From: Nissolia schottii
Lineage: Eukaryota; Streptophyta; Magnoliopsida; Fabales; Fabaceae
Length of the DNA: 64,000 nucleotides
Assembly (NCBI GenBank): GCA_003254905.1
Contig: QANU01029220.1
Span: 505,118-569,117 of the forward strand
Reading direction: 5' to 3'
Made by a program: the position numbers and the translations under genes. Below, one piece after another: positions 1 to 11,632 of the stretch; position 1 is the first letter of the stretch, and each line of letters starts with the position of its first letter. The notes below the pieces were generated by a model. It did no database searches. It was given only the letters and a program-made list of their open reading frames with translations, and had not been told where the DNA came from.

Positions 1-737
1 ATTGGAAGGACAGGGAAGCGGACACCAAAGTGAGACAGAAGAAATGTTTTTTGAACTTGTACGGTAAAAGATGCTAGTTTATCAAAAAATTCTTAGTTGT
101 TTTTAGAGCAAGAGAAATTGTTTGTTCTGATTTATTCATTGTTTGACACGTTAATGAATGTGGGCCACCCATGTCTCTTAAACCACCAACATTCACTTAT
201 GTGTCAAAAAATGAATGGATCACAGCGAGATTTCCCTTGCTCTGAGTGCAACTAAGAATTTCTCTAGTTTACCTTGTACCCAAGTACTCATGTTCATTGA
301 CATCAAGGCAAGGAAAAACGGCACACCAAAGATGCTTAGCATTAAGAAATTAAGAAGCACCTCAGTTGTCATTATTCATTCATAAATATGTTGGTACACG
401 AGGTTAGTGTTTCATGTCTAATCAACTCAATTTTCTTTCTCAGTACCCTTTCATTCATTTGTGACTAAGATCATTTTTCACACTGGCTTCACATTATAGC
501 AGCAATCTTATAAGGTACAAAATATTCCTAGCGATCTCAATGTCATTTAACAGCAATCTTCACACTAAAGCTATTTGGTGCATTACAGAATTGTCCTCTA
601 CATAAATATAAGTAAATATGAAATTTATTCATGTGAAAGATGTCAATACGTTCATTTTCAAAGATTCATATCTAATCTTGAAAGAAAACTGCCATACCAT
701 CGCGTTATAAATAATTAGCACCAGAGGAGATATTTAC
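1..737. other. intron or 3' part of the PIP5K gene, no exon recognised
   Basis: This stretch lies 3' of the last visible PIP5K exon on the minus strand. That exon ends with a good donor (GT at 737-736), so this must begin as intron. I looked for the conserved C-terminal kinase segments (the glycine/valine-rich block, the LLLPGTARLQ block and the final IIDILQEY block) and did not see them. The remaining exons are therefore probably to the left of the window. Nothing else is recognisable here. Confidence 0.5.
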
Positions 738-3700
738 CATCTCCAGGAGGTAAACTCTTTTGACGGTTCATTGATCCATGAGGTTCCGCTGAGGCCTTCA
801 GATTCTCCGGAGCACGAAAATGTAATCCCAATAGAAGGCTGTAATCAATTATGTTCTGAGACTCCAAGAACGTGCAATCTATAGAAATTTGCCTGCATGT
901 CAGAGAAATTCTGGTTATAATTAGAAGACGAACATCCTAACCATTATTCAATCAACGAGATGAATGCGATTTTGATCTACATAAACCATGAAATAGGCCA
1001 ATATATAATGTATTCTAGACTAACATTAAGTGTTATGTTGTTCAATTTTATTTACATAGTACAAACACATTACATGTTTGTCACATTAGCATAAACGGTT
1101 ATCAGTACGAGCTTACTTGAGCAAGGATTCTCGCAATTTCTTATCCATATGAAATTCATATTTTAGATCAAGATCTTTCAATGTTGTATTGCCATTGATT
1201 TTATCATTGTCTGTATATCTTCCTTGAGAAGAACCTTTCAGATCATAGCGACGATGAATATGCAGTTCTGTGCAAAACATATTCCCCATTACCACAAAGC
1301 GCACCTAGAAAACAAAACATCATAAGAACATGTTCATATTTATTCCAAATTCCAATTGACATGAAAAGAGAAAGAAGCCAGAGACAGATAGCAGGTGGTA
1401 TACCTTTTTTCCGCCTCTTAGTTTTATACGATGGAGCCCGAAGAATTTTGTAATAAGAGTATTTTCATGATCTCTTACATGACGGTAATATTTAGGAAGC
1501 ATATTGAGCAGAACCTGCAAGAAGAGAAGCATAGGTACAAAAATCACATAACATCCTTGCTTGTTAAAATTTATTAGTGGCTGCTACTAATTCATGTTAA
1601 TGAACATGGGAACGGAAGTGTTGAAACAGAACAAATTTTAAATAGGAAAATTATTTGCATATTCCTCCTAATTTCTTCTATATAGTTATACTCATTTATT
1701 CAGTACACTAAATGGTTATGCCAAGAAGAAAATGAAATAAAGTGACTACAAACCTTTACTTCAGATTTGTTCAGAGTCTTTATCACAAATCTATCATCTT
1801 TTGAAAGATAGAAGATGCTGCCACTTTTCCCCGGAGAAGTTAAGTCCCTTAGGCCACAATCGCCACAGATGGACATCATGTACTCTGCAGCATCCAACTT
1901 GAACATCTCTCTCAAATTCCTGGAAATATATAATATACTTGTGTAGTCAACGCAAAGAAGCAAGAAAAATTGAAGATACCGGAAAGCTTCTGTTTTCATT
2001 TCCTATTTCCATTTTACACGTTTCCTATTTTTAGAATTTTGTGAAGGAAATAATGTAAACATTAAACAATAAAATCTTGTTTCTTGTTTTTATTCATTGC
2101 TTTCACTATTTCCTTCCTAAGATCCTAAAAACAGAACATACGAGAAATGGAAACTGAAAATGGAAACAGAAACCAAACAAAACCTAGATGTGCATCACCG
2201 GAGGGGGCATGATTTAGTCATGTGCATGAACCTCAGCAGCATTAATGCTAGAAATTGAGTTTGAGAATCTTTGTGTTGTTTATTAAGATTTTACCGATGC
2301 ATAAAGAAGAAGCATTTCTGAGCATAACCCTGACTAAGAATTCATTTTTCTGGATACAAGACTAAAGCATTCAAATAAGGTGCTATAAATATGATTCATA
2401 TTATCAAGCATATTATTCTGATATTCTACATCATATCATGGTTACATTTAGACTTGTAAGCATTTCTTTTTCTCATTTTGTCTAAGGAAAAGGATTGCTC
2501 TACACTTAAACATGCAAGCTTAATCAGTTTAGTCCTTCCTCATAGGGTTTTCACTATTTTGCAATTCAATGCCGCTTCAGCAATAAAGATTCACCAATCA
2601 TTGCATAAACTAAATGCACGTGTTGATTTTTGTTTGCAACTTCTAAACCTTGGTTTGGGCAAAAGCCATAAAGGAGTAGCTTTTGTTCCAAAATGCAAAC
2701 AGAAAACCATACATGCTTAGAAAAATTAAACTTTAAAGAGCAGATACTGCTTTCATGTCTTAAAATTTTTAAACAAATTAATCATACTGTAGTCATGTGC
2801 ATAGAGTACCTGAAAACCATAGGGCAATAATCTTTCCAATAGAAATCTATAGAACAATGTGGAGGAGTAAACTTTGAACCATTTCTGGGGAAGTATATCC
2901 TCATCCGAGCTCGATCCCCAAAATCGGATGACCGAACTTCGCGTGCAGGCAGCGGCGTAATTTTGCCAACAGTATACCTGAGGAATTCACTCAAATTTGT
3001 TCAACTAAAAACTCCATATAGCAGATGATGCAAAACAAATTAAACCGTATTAACTAAGATTTTATCAACAAAACAGACGTGTGGAACTATGCATATATAG
3101 CAACTATTCCTCATATTTATTTTATGAATCAAACAGCAAAGTAGGTATCAATACTAAACTGTTCTAGCCAATACTAGTTAGTGATTTCAAGCCATCTATA
3201 TCATGAGTCAAGTCACATTTACACACTACAAGCAATCATGATTGCAAAACAGTAATAAACAAAGTTTTAGTCTTTTAGATATTTACCTGATGCCAAGCTG
3301 CAAATTAAGCTTCAGAAAATAGCTTCGGTGACCTCTAGAAATGTCCACACATGAACTCTTCTCTACTTGGTTCACACTAAACTTGTTTTGCCGCTTGTTC
3401 TTATTCGATGATGATTCAGAGCACTCCCTTACTCTCTCCATAATCAGAACTCCTTGAATGTATTCCCTCTCATAAACCAAATCACTCTGGCCGGATGCCT
3501 CAAATTGGCCTTCATCGAAAGCATTGGACAATGTGAGCGAAGAATCATGACACACGAAATCTCTAGAAGAATCGCGAAGGCTCTGGTTTGTATCCAACGA
3601 CAAAGTCCTGTAAGATATTTGACTTGAACTACTTATTAACCTACTAATGACAGGTATGTTTTCCGAAAGGCTGCGCTTGACCCTTGATTTCGCAGCCACA

Positions 3701-4663
3701 TGTTTTTTTGTATTCAACAATAAACCATTATCATCACCGCCGTTGTTAAGAGAGCTACACCACTTCTTTAGGGAATGATGTTTAGTACCAGAAGGATAGA
3801 GTGTTCCTTTTCCATTCTTTAGGTCATGACTCCATGTTCCAATATAAACACTACCATCTGAAAATCTATAAACTCCTGATCCATGCCTAAGTCCATTCAT
3901 CCAGAAACCATCATAAGAATCACCATTCTCCCACTTCATAACCCCTCTCCCTTCTATTCTCCCACTCTTCCAATTCCCAACATATACATCTCCATTGCTC
4001 CAAGTATACCTGCCACTTCCTTCAGGAACTCCTTCTTTCCATAGACCTTCATAAACATCTGAATTGGAGTACTCCTTCCGGCCAATCCCGTGTGGAGCAT
4101 TCATCCTCCATCCCCCTCTATAAGTGCAACCAGAAGATGTTGTGAGGATGCCATAGCCATGTAGGTAGCCTCCAGAGAACTCACCGTCATATTTTGCTCC
4201 TGATGGCCACAAGATCAGTCCTTTTCCTGTCATTTTCTCGCCATCCCAGTCGCCATCATATACTGCTCCATCTGACCATGTGTACTTTCCCTTGCCATGG
4301 GGCACTATGCCCTTGATCATACCAATGTAGGCATCCCCATTTGAAAATAACTTCTCCTCAAACCTACAATTTGCAAGGAAGAGTGTGAAATCATAGTACA
4401 TCCATACAGAACAGTCAAACTCGAGACATTAAAAAGGGCGGCCCAGTGCATGATTAGGCTCACATTTGGTCGGGTCTGAGGAATATAGATGTATGCAGCC
4501 TTACTCCCAAAAGTGGAAAGGGCTATTTTCAAAGCTACAACTTTACCGTTGCGCCAAGGCTCGCCCTTTACACTCAAGATATTATTAAGTAAATACAGGA
4601 CACAAGAAGATGAATGCAGTACAGAAGGAGTTTCTGTGAATGTTACCTTCCACTGTCCTCCAT
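738..4663 (-). CDS. MORN-repeat phosphatidylinositol-4-phosphate 5-kinase, 3' end off window
   Basis: The enzyme phosphorylates PI4P to PI(4,5)P2 at membranes. Visible exons, 5' to 3' on the minus strand: 4663-4647, 4363-3287, 2977-2810, 1919-1754, 1514-1404, 1304-1117 and 892-738, all with GT-AG junctions and consistent phase, giving about 627 residues. The first coding exon is only 17 nt (MEDSG plus part of R). Eight MORN units follow (Y-x-G repeats, roughly residues 15-195), then a serine-rich linker, then the PIPK domain beginning [13 protein letters not shown]. Recognisable kinase parts are FVIKTL (ATP-lysine strand), [10 protein letters not shown], the [12 protein letters not shown] loop and [12 protein letters not shown]. 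The activation loop and C-terminus are missing because the gene leaves the window. MORN plus PIPK is the plant type B PIP5K architecture. The PIP5K7/8 subgroup is my best guess, not proven. The first intron holds a SINE. Confidence 0.93.
4431..4569 (-). mobile_element. Au-type tRNA-derived SINE in PIP5K intron 1
   Basis: Read on the minus strand, the segment starts GGGCGAGCCTTGGCGCAACG and GTAAAGTTGT, which is the 5' tRNA-like head (A box) of the Au SINE found across flowering plants. It continues with the Au body (a diverged GTAAGGCTGC-like block at about 4490-4505) and ends with the GGGC[T/C]GCCCTTTTT tail. The centre, including the B box, is decayed and shortened. Imperfect flanking repeats (4417-4430 and 4570-4583, 11 of 14 identical) look like an old target-site duplication. 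Confidence 0.82.
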
Positions 4664-6371
4664 GACTTGCACAGGCTTTATCTGATCTAGGTAAGTATTA
4701 GATAACCATAAGAAGCTTCATTTTTGTGTTAAGGTTGAACATGTCACTCACTGCCTTAAGAAGGAAATTCATCTCCCATTTCATACAAGAGCTATATCAT
4801 AAATTTAATCAAGCAAAGTTTCAGGATTCCTTAGATAGCCATATTTTTTTCTCTTTCCAAAGAGTTATTGGTTTGAATGGTTGTCAAACATATTAAGATA
4901 TATTTTAAGATTCTTTTCAAATATCTCCTATGAAATCAGCCACAAATAAATAATACGATAGTAGCAATAGAAATATCAATAGCAACTCCCTCATGCCAAT
5001 TATGCCACCAGCCACTAAGATCAAATAGGACATCTCAACCAACAGACCCTCTCTCTCTCTCTCTCTGTGAAATGATCGTGCCTCTCCTTTCCATGACTTA
5101 TTGTTATTTTCATATTTTTTACCACTATGATTTAAACAGTATTAGTTTCTCACTAGATTGCTTTTAAATAAAAACTTTCTCTTTTTTTCCACTTAAATCA
5201 CTTTGCTTTGATTCGTTTAACAAGATTAGATTCAAAGAAAATGTAGTAACACAAATTTTCAGTTTGGTTGACCATGCAACGCTAACAAAGAGTAAAAAAG
5301 TAAAGTGTGGTCCAGCACCAAAGTGGTACTTGATACGCGGAACCTGATTCTTCTTTTTTTTTTATTGATAAAAGTTTAGATGAGTTCGGTACTAGTTATT
5401 TTCAGATTGTTTGAGTGTTTACAAAAATACTTATAAATTATCCATTAAAATAACCTTCACATTGGTAACATGAAACGAACTCACGTTTTTTTAAAAATGA
5501 GTCTGTTCATTATCAACCGTGGAACCATCTATGGCCACAGAACCTGATTCTCTGCATACCAACCTGCGGCCTTTCTTGCTCGCATTAAGGCACCACTAAT
5601 ATGTTTGGAACATGTTCCTTATACATAATATTTCTTTAATTTATAAGAGTATTAATCAACACCATTATTACTTTTTCTTTTTCTTCTTCCATTCTAAGTC
5701 TCTTTTCGCATTTTTCCTTTTATCAGCAAGAATCAATGGCACACCTCGTTTTACACGAGTTTTAAGTGTGTTGGGGGCATCATGTGCAACTAATATAACT
5801 CATTATATTGTCGTGCAGTACTGCACTAGTAGTGACTAGTCTTTATCCACTTGACCAATTTTATGAATTCTCTTTTCAATTTTATTTTAGTGACACACGC
5901 GGTGTGTATTCACTTTTGTGATGATGGGGAGTTTTATCTTATATGGAATATGGTGCAGAGGTGTTCAGTAATTAAGGCAACAATGGTGCGTTGCATGCAT
6001 GACACATATAGCTTAACGATGGGTGCAGCACAATAAAAATGATAATATCATAATCCAATTTGACAATACACGTATAAAATGAGTCCATCATGATAGAGTT
6101 TACATCTTTGTAAGTGTGATTGTTTAAGAGTTATCAAATTGAATTGTTATAATAACATGATTCTTACAATAATGATGTAGGGTCCATCACATACATCATA
6201 ATAAACTTCACATCTTTATATGTATAGTAATCCTAAAATTGTTTCAAATAATTGTTACCACAGTATTACCCAAAAATTAAGGATACGGAGTAAAAATTAT
6301 TAGATGTTCATCAAGTATCATGACATTAGATTGGATTATATGGAGCATTAGGTTGGATAATGATCTGACTA
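4664..6371. other. PIP5K 5' UTR, promoter and intergenic DNA
   Basis: Upstream of the PIP5K start. The 5' UTR must lie in roughly the first few hundred bases, but I cannot place the transcription start. A (CT)n microsatellite is at 5050-5066. Short open frames at 5612-6036 have no family character and low-complexity composition, so I do not call them genes. Confidence 0.5.
5050..5066. repeat. (CT)n microsatellite
   Basis: Uninterrupted CT repeat, about eight units, some 390 bases upstream of the PIP5K start codon. CT/GA tracts are common in plant promoters and 5' UTRs. Nothing shows function here. Confidence 0.85.
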
Positions 6372-6627
6372 TGTTAAGTTTCATCTTGAATTAGGAAAAT
6401 AATAGGCACGGGAAAACAAGAGAAAAAGACAGAAAATATTGGAAGAGAAATGTTTGTTAATCTTGTGTTGTAGAATACAAATGAACCAATGCCTATTTAT
6501 AGGCTAGGCAAAGAATCAGGACAATAATGAGAAAATAAACCTAATAACAAACTGAATCAATTTAAATCAATCTTGAATATAATTTACGATATGCTAGGAT
6601 ATTAGAATATCTCAATATATTCTAACA
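6372..6627 (-). repeat. 3' LTR of the TRIM-like element
   Basis: 256-bp copy, left on the plus strand. It has perfect TG..CA ends when read on the minus strand, abuts the G7 polypurine tract on its inner side and the GACTA target duplication on its outer side. A TATAAATA motif, the likely U3 promoter, lies at about 6494-6501. Confidence 0.9.
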
Positions 6628-6712
6628 CCCCCCCAACAAGCTAAAGCCCATCTAGCTTTAAGCTTGCCACAACTAAATGACTATAGTGTCTGTATAGAGG
6701 CGGACGAGTTCA

Positions 6713-6936
6713 TAGAAGCAACCACTGAAGTTCATGGTTTCTAGAAGTCTTTGACCTTCGTTTGGGCCTCTTTGATCTTCCATCAACGTCACAAAGCTGG
6801 ATGCAAATCAAGTCCCATCACGGGATCAATATCAAATGCTTGACTACCACTTGGTAGAAGCAACCACTGAAGTTCCTAGTTTCCGGAAGTTTTCGACCTT
6901 CGTTCGGGCCTCTTCGATCTTCCTTCAACGTCACAA
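6713..6936. repeat. 80-bp direct repeat inside the LTR element
   Basis: The interior carries two copies of an approximately 80-bp unit (about 6715-6795 and 6856-6936), each starting GAAGCAACCACTGAAGTTC and ending near CAACGTCACAA, with roughly a dozen differences. This is an internal duplication of non-coding interior sequence. Confidence 0.8.
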
Positions 6937-7206
6937 CAATTGGCTCCAAATCAAAGCCATAAGGTTACATCAACAAACTCAATTAGAGTTTAATCACTGC
7001 TTAACCACCTTAAACTCTAAGGTAGAAACTAAACAAAGCCACAAGACAATATCAAGAAACCCCAATTTGGGGAATATTAATTTTCAATGCCAAATCAAGG
7101 CAATTTGAGAGTGAAATTAGGGGTTTTGAAGAATTTGAGTTCGAAAGAACTCGAGGTAGCGGAAGTAGGTCAGGTTGTCAGGGTGGGTACCATGGCTCTG
7201 ATACCA

Positions 7207-7473
7207 CGTTAAGTTTCATCTTGAATTCGGAAAATAATAGGCACGGGAAAACAAGAGAGAAAGACAAAGAAAATATTGGAAGAGAAATGTTTGTTAATCT
7301 TATGTTGTAGAATAAGAATGAACCAACGCTTATTTATAAGCTAGACAGAGAATCAGGACAATAATGTGAAAAAAACTTAATAACAAACTAAATCAATTTA
7401 AATCAATCTAAACCAATCTTAAATATAATCTATGATATGCTAGGATATTAGAATATCTCAATATACTCTAACA
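7207..7473 (-). repeat. 5' LTR of the TRIM-like element
   Basis: 267-bp copy, longer than its partner by small insertions including an extra AATCTAAACC-like block near 7408. Its inner terminal base is mutated (G where A is expected on the minus strand). The primer-binding site follows with no spacer. Confidence 0.9.
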
Positions 7474-7692
7474 GACTATTTATATAGAATGACGTTATAA
7501 ATAAATATACCAAGTTAACCATGGATCTAAGAGAGAATAATTTCTCCCCATAACAAAGGAAGAAAGAAGGAAAAAAGTTAACCCTAGGATGCTACAGCCT
7601 ACACATTGTGAGTTGGCCTATTTCGAGATGAGCAATTTTATTAGTATAAACTATATATAATAATAACACTTAAACTTTGTCTCACGGATAAA

Positions 7693-7868
7693 GATGGAAA
7701 TAAATTCTCTCAATTTAATTTCTAGTCATGTGTTATCAAGATTTAAGTGTGACTTCTTATTATTAATTGATGAGATAAAACTCATATATAAGTAACAAAG
7801 AAATTAATAATAGACAATCACACTTAATAACACATAACAATAAATCTAATTGAGAAGATCTATTCTCC
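7693..7868. mobile_element. foldback/MITE-like element
   Basis: The two halves are imperfect inverted repeats of about 75 bases. The left arm (starting near GATGGAAATAAATTCTC) pairs with the right arm ending near GATCTATTCTCCAT. There is no coding capacity. A related arm is present at about 20565-20700, so this is a dispersed family. I cannot define the target-site duplication securely. Confidence 0.6.
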
Positions 7869-8560
7869 ATTGATGAGATCCATGTAAAAAAATAAAAATG
7901 TACTAAGGGAAATCATGTTTACATAAATAAAAATATAAAATTGGCATGCATGTCCCATGGCATAATAGAGAGCATCAGAGAGACTCTTGACCAAAGAGAG
8001 GTAGGACTTAGGAGTGTGGTTGCTACCAAAGCCTGCCAAACATTTGGAACAAAATGACACTATAAATAAATTTAGTTAATGGTCCTTACTACTAGACATG
8101 TTGGAACCAATATTATGTGACATATTAACTAGAAAAATAAAGTGCTTAAACTTGTATATAATGGCCTATGACAACTGATATTATCTGTACTAATTCCTTG
8201 CTTTCTGACCCACAAAGTTGGTATACACACCTTTCTTTATCAAAGTAGTATAATGTAACAACCTCACGTAACATCCAATTCTTCAACGATAAACAGATTG
8301 GATGCCAAGTCAAGAATCATAACAAAATAGCTATAAATTAAATTCTAACTGGAAGTTTTACACGCATTATTCCAATAATACATGACATAGCAAACCTTTT
8401 TCTTCAATTTGGAGAAAAGCCAATAGTGCCTGATTTATGAGCTTGCAAGAAGCATCAGCCATTTAGTATCCACTCTTACCAGACCACATTGACACATAGA
8501 AAAATCACATGTTAAGACACAGGGATTGGTATTTTCAAAAAGGAAAACAAAGAAGGAACC
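7869..8560. other. intergenic, 3' of ALKBH9-like gene
   Basis: AT-rich. It holds the 3' UTR of the minus-strand gene that ends at 8561, but I see no clear polyadenylation signal that decides its end. A 66-codon minus frame at 7860-8060 overlaps the MITE edge and has no recognisable family. Confidence 0.45.
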
Positions 8561-11500
8561 TTATTGCCTGCCTCCAAATCTGTTGAACTTCAATTTTCCA
8601 AAGCTACCATTGAGAGGAGGGAATTCATCTCCCACATTATTATGAAACAATTTCTTTCTGGTCTTTGGAACTCTGTCGGATTCAGATTCAAATTCATCAC
8701 TGTGAGTGGATTTCTCAACTTTGTCATGCCCTATAACCGGTTTCTTTGGAGACAAAACGATGAGTGGCTTGATACCCACAAGGTCTGGAGCCGGTGAAAA
8801 ATTGTGCGGTAATTTCTTTTCATCCATCTTTCTAAAGGTAATAGAAATCCTGTAGAAGTCAAATATTTAAGAAAACAATACAGGGAATAAAAATTCAGTG
8901 CAGACATAAATTTGACAGATTAGAAGGACCTTTCTGAGGAAACGGATGGAATACAATGTTTAGCAACATCAGCTCCATTGCCATTCAAAACAAACACTGA
9001 CCTGCGGATTAACGTGATCATTAGAATGACTAAATAACAAATAAAAAGGATTAGGATCCTCTCATGTTGATTTGGAACACGAAATGAGAGACGTAAACAC
9101 AAGTACTCAATTTTAAGAGCGCTACACCTAGTTAAAGTGTTTCTATCTATCTCTTTTACATGAAAATGTCAATATGTTCAAAACCGGCATGAGAGGACTC
9201 TTATCCATAATCATCAGAATAAACATGATCAACAACCACATTACTTTACTGATAACACAAGTCTAGAGAGAACAAATAAAGGTATGATCAAATTTGACTC
9301 ATGTTTCATTGAAGAGAAGTGGATGGAAACAGAACCTTACCCCACAGGCAAACGAATTGAAGCCGGCCCGGAAAACTCTCCGGGACTAACTATTCGCAAA
9401 CTTGAACCAAGCAATATGTCACACTCATTCAAGAACGAGACAGTATAAAACGGCCTCAAAAAATCGTGGTGATCAATATGAGGAGGAATGCAGTCCCCTT
9501 TATCATAGATGTTCACGATGCAACTATCAGGAATGCAGGTGGAAGGGACGATGTTCCACCTCACCATTCTCTTTATCATTTGCTTGAACAAAGGTGGCAA
9601 CGGATCAACCTCTTCGTCTCTGACAATGCCAGGAGGGTTTCCATTTTTGTCCTGTGAGATTCTAAAACGAATAAGTAAAACATCAACTGAAAAATGAGCG
9701 AGAGAAGAGGTGCATTGATTACAAGTTACAACATACCACGGCGTAATTGTAACAGCAACCAAATTGAATTGTCACGCGTCCTTTACCTCGCATCCACTTT
9801 CTAGGTTCTGAATATGTGCGTTCTGTAGATAGGAAAGGCCAGATAGTGTAGGTGTAAGATTTTTGTTTCCCATTTGTATACGCTAGACACCCAAATTTTG
9901 GCCAGAACATGCTTAAGTAGATTGTAATATGCAATGATTGTAACATGCTTAAATAGGTCAATGTTGTTATCTGCTACTATATTCTTGGCCATAACATGCA
10001 TGCTTAAATAGATTGCAATATGCAATGATATGGACCATATGGATACAGAAACCTGTCGGTTAGAAAATTAATCAAATCAGAAAATTAATTGTAACACTAT
10101 GAGAGATGAAGTCATCTTTTTCGATCAACAAACAATAACATTCATCTCTATGTTTGGTTCTTTTCAAGATTAGTTCCAATTTTAGAACCATAGCAAACAA
10201 GAACTTAAAAGTGCAACAATGATTATACCTCTAAGCTTCCCTTGCTTTCCCCTCCATTTCATTCTGTATATACACTCAACGATTTTCTTCTGCTCTTCAG
10301 AATTGAAAACCTGAGTGTAAAGCTCAAGCCCCTGTAGCACATTGACGACCCTCCCATTTACCCTTTCAATGAGTGTAAAGTCCTTCTTACTATGAACTTG
10401 AGAATACCTTATACCCTCCTTTTCTTTCTCCGATAACCCATTCTCCGAACAAGAACCTCCACCAATTCCATCGCCTATGGACAACTCGAAATCAGATTGT
10501 TTGTTGTCACCCAAATATTGAGGCGAATAATCAAATGCGTGGCCATTGTGCTTGTTTGATAAATTAGAATCACGTGTCTCAAAAGAGTTCCTCGGCCTAT
10601 CCCATCTTTTTCTAGGCCTTCTAGTGGAAGATTCCGCAATTGAAGCATTACCATTCACAGGCATGTCTTCAACATCTCTAGAAGATTCAAAGCCTTCATC
10701 AGGATTTGACGTTTCAATCGCTTTTCCTGCATTTAGAAGCCCCGAATAAATTAATGGTCACAAAGAACCAACAAAACAGGATGCACATGCTATGACATGT
10801 CCAAATATATGCACATTGAATACATATGAAACTGATGAAAGCTAGAAGAGCCCTCAAAAAAAAAAAAAGAAAAAAATCAAGAGTAAATCCTGAATTTTGT
10901 CCCTCACCAAAATATAAGGGACAAAATAGTTTTCTGAAGTTGAAAGTCTACTTGAGCTCCCTCACTAATCGAAATGTAGGACACTTTGATCTCTAAACAT
11001 ACAAAATGAGGCACTTTAATCGTTAAGCATGCAAAATTAGAAGGATTGAATTTTGCAAGTTTTGGGACGACATTTTGAAGTGTGAGGGACTTTAGGTAAA
11101 CTTCCAAATTCTGAGAGACCACTTTGTCCGCCAATTATTTCTTTGTCAGGACCAAAATGGTGATTTTGTCCTCTTTTATTTTTTTGAAAGCTGAACAAAT
11201 CGTTCTTATGAATATTCAAAACTGGAAAACAAAGGGGCTAAAACTGTAGAAAGTCCAGAACACGAAGCAAATAATTTATTCCAACAAAACAAAACAAAGG
11301 ATTAAAAAAAGGAAAAACGGTGGCTTGATCACAAATTCATAACAAATACACCATGCTGATCCGAGCGTTGAAAATCTAACTAGTACTATTAGCATACTAC
11401 TACAATAAGATTCAAATCCAACAAAAAAAAAAACTAGTACAATTAGAAAGAGGATATTAATTGGTTCGTTGTGTTTACACTTTACACACACACACACACA

Positions 11501-11632
11501 CACATGCTTACTTTTATGAAGGTTCCTAATCCGAGAATGCACGAGACTCTGGCAGTGGTGGCAGAACCCATCAGAGAGAAGATCCAATATGTCCTCCTTC
11601 TTCAATAAACTCAGCAGCTCCATGCACTCCAC
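8561..11632 (-). CDS. ALKBH9/10-type RNA N6-methyladenosine demethylase
   Basis: 2-oxoglutarate/Fe(II) dioxygenase of the AlkB family. Plant ALKBH9 and ALKBH10 members remove m6A from RNA. Exons on the minus strand: 11632-11512, 10726-10229, 9822-9737, 9651-9341, 9001-8930 and 8849-8561, total 1377 nt, 458 residues, phase consistent throughout. The N-terminal half (about 1-190) is charged and low-complexity. The catalytic half starts near the conserved ERVNGRVVNVLQGLEL segment. Iron ligands are H and D of PPHIDHHDF (about residues 293-295) and H of AKHCIP (about 354). The 2OG-binding arginine is in ISITFRKMD (about 369). All are intact, so the enzyme should be active. DPLPPLF, VRWNIVPSTC and PPHID are hallmarks of the ALKBH9 group. 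An upstream in-frame ATG pair (MECMELL) makes the first Met the natural start. Confidence 0.93.
10850..11230. repeat. probable dispersed repeat in ALKBH9 intron 1
   Basis: The intron carries repeated GTCCCTCA / GACACTTTGATC / TTTTGTCC phrases spaced across about 350 bases, ending with a second TTTTGTCCTC. This texture is typical of short non-coding plant transposon relics. I could not define termini or a family. Confidence 0.3.
11486..11504. repeat. (CA)n microsatellite
   Basis: CA repeat about eight units long, lying in ALKBH9 intron 1 a few bases 3' of the first exon's donor site. Confidence 0.85.

Larger units (their letters stand above)
6372..7473 (-). mobile_element. complete non-autonomous Copia-like LTR element (TRIM-like), 1.1 kb
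   Basis: Two direct LTRs (6372-6627 and 7207-7473) bound a 579-bp interior. On the minus strand each LTR begins TGTTAGA and ends CTTAACA (CTTAACG in the 5' copy). The 5' LTR (right) is followed at once by TGGTATCAGAGCCATGG (7206-7190), a primer-binding site matching plant initiator tRNA-Met. Seven G (6634-6628) precede the 3' LTR as a polypurine tract. GACTA flanks both ends (6367-6371 and 7474-7478), a 5-bp target-site duplication. The LTR holds a TATAAATA box. The interior has no gag or pol reading frame, so movement would need proteins from another element. LTR divergence (point changes and a few small indels) shows the insertion is not very recent. Confidence 0.93.

Noticed and set aside
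2478..2720. 80-codon plus frame inside a PIP5K intron
   Set aside because: No family character; the surrounding splice structure shows it is intronic on the other strand.
4317..4577. 86-codon minus frame over 4317-4577
   Set aside because: Most of it is the translated Au SINE plus the start of the MORN exon in the wrong frame.
6836..7108. 90-codon plus frame in the LTR element interior
   Set aside because: Opposite in strand to the element and built on the internal duplication; no gag or pol similarity.
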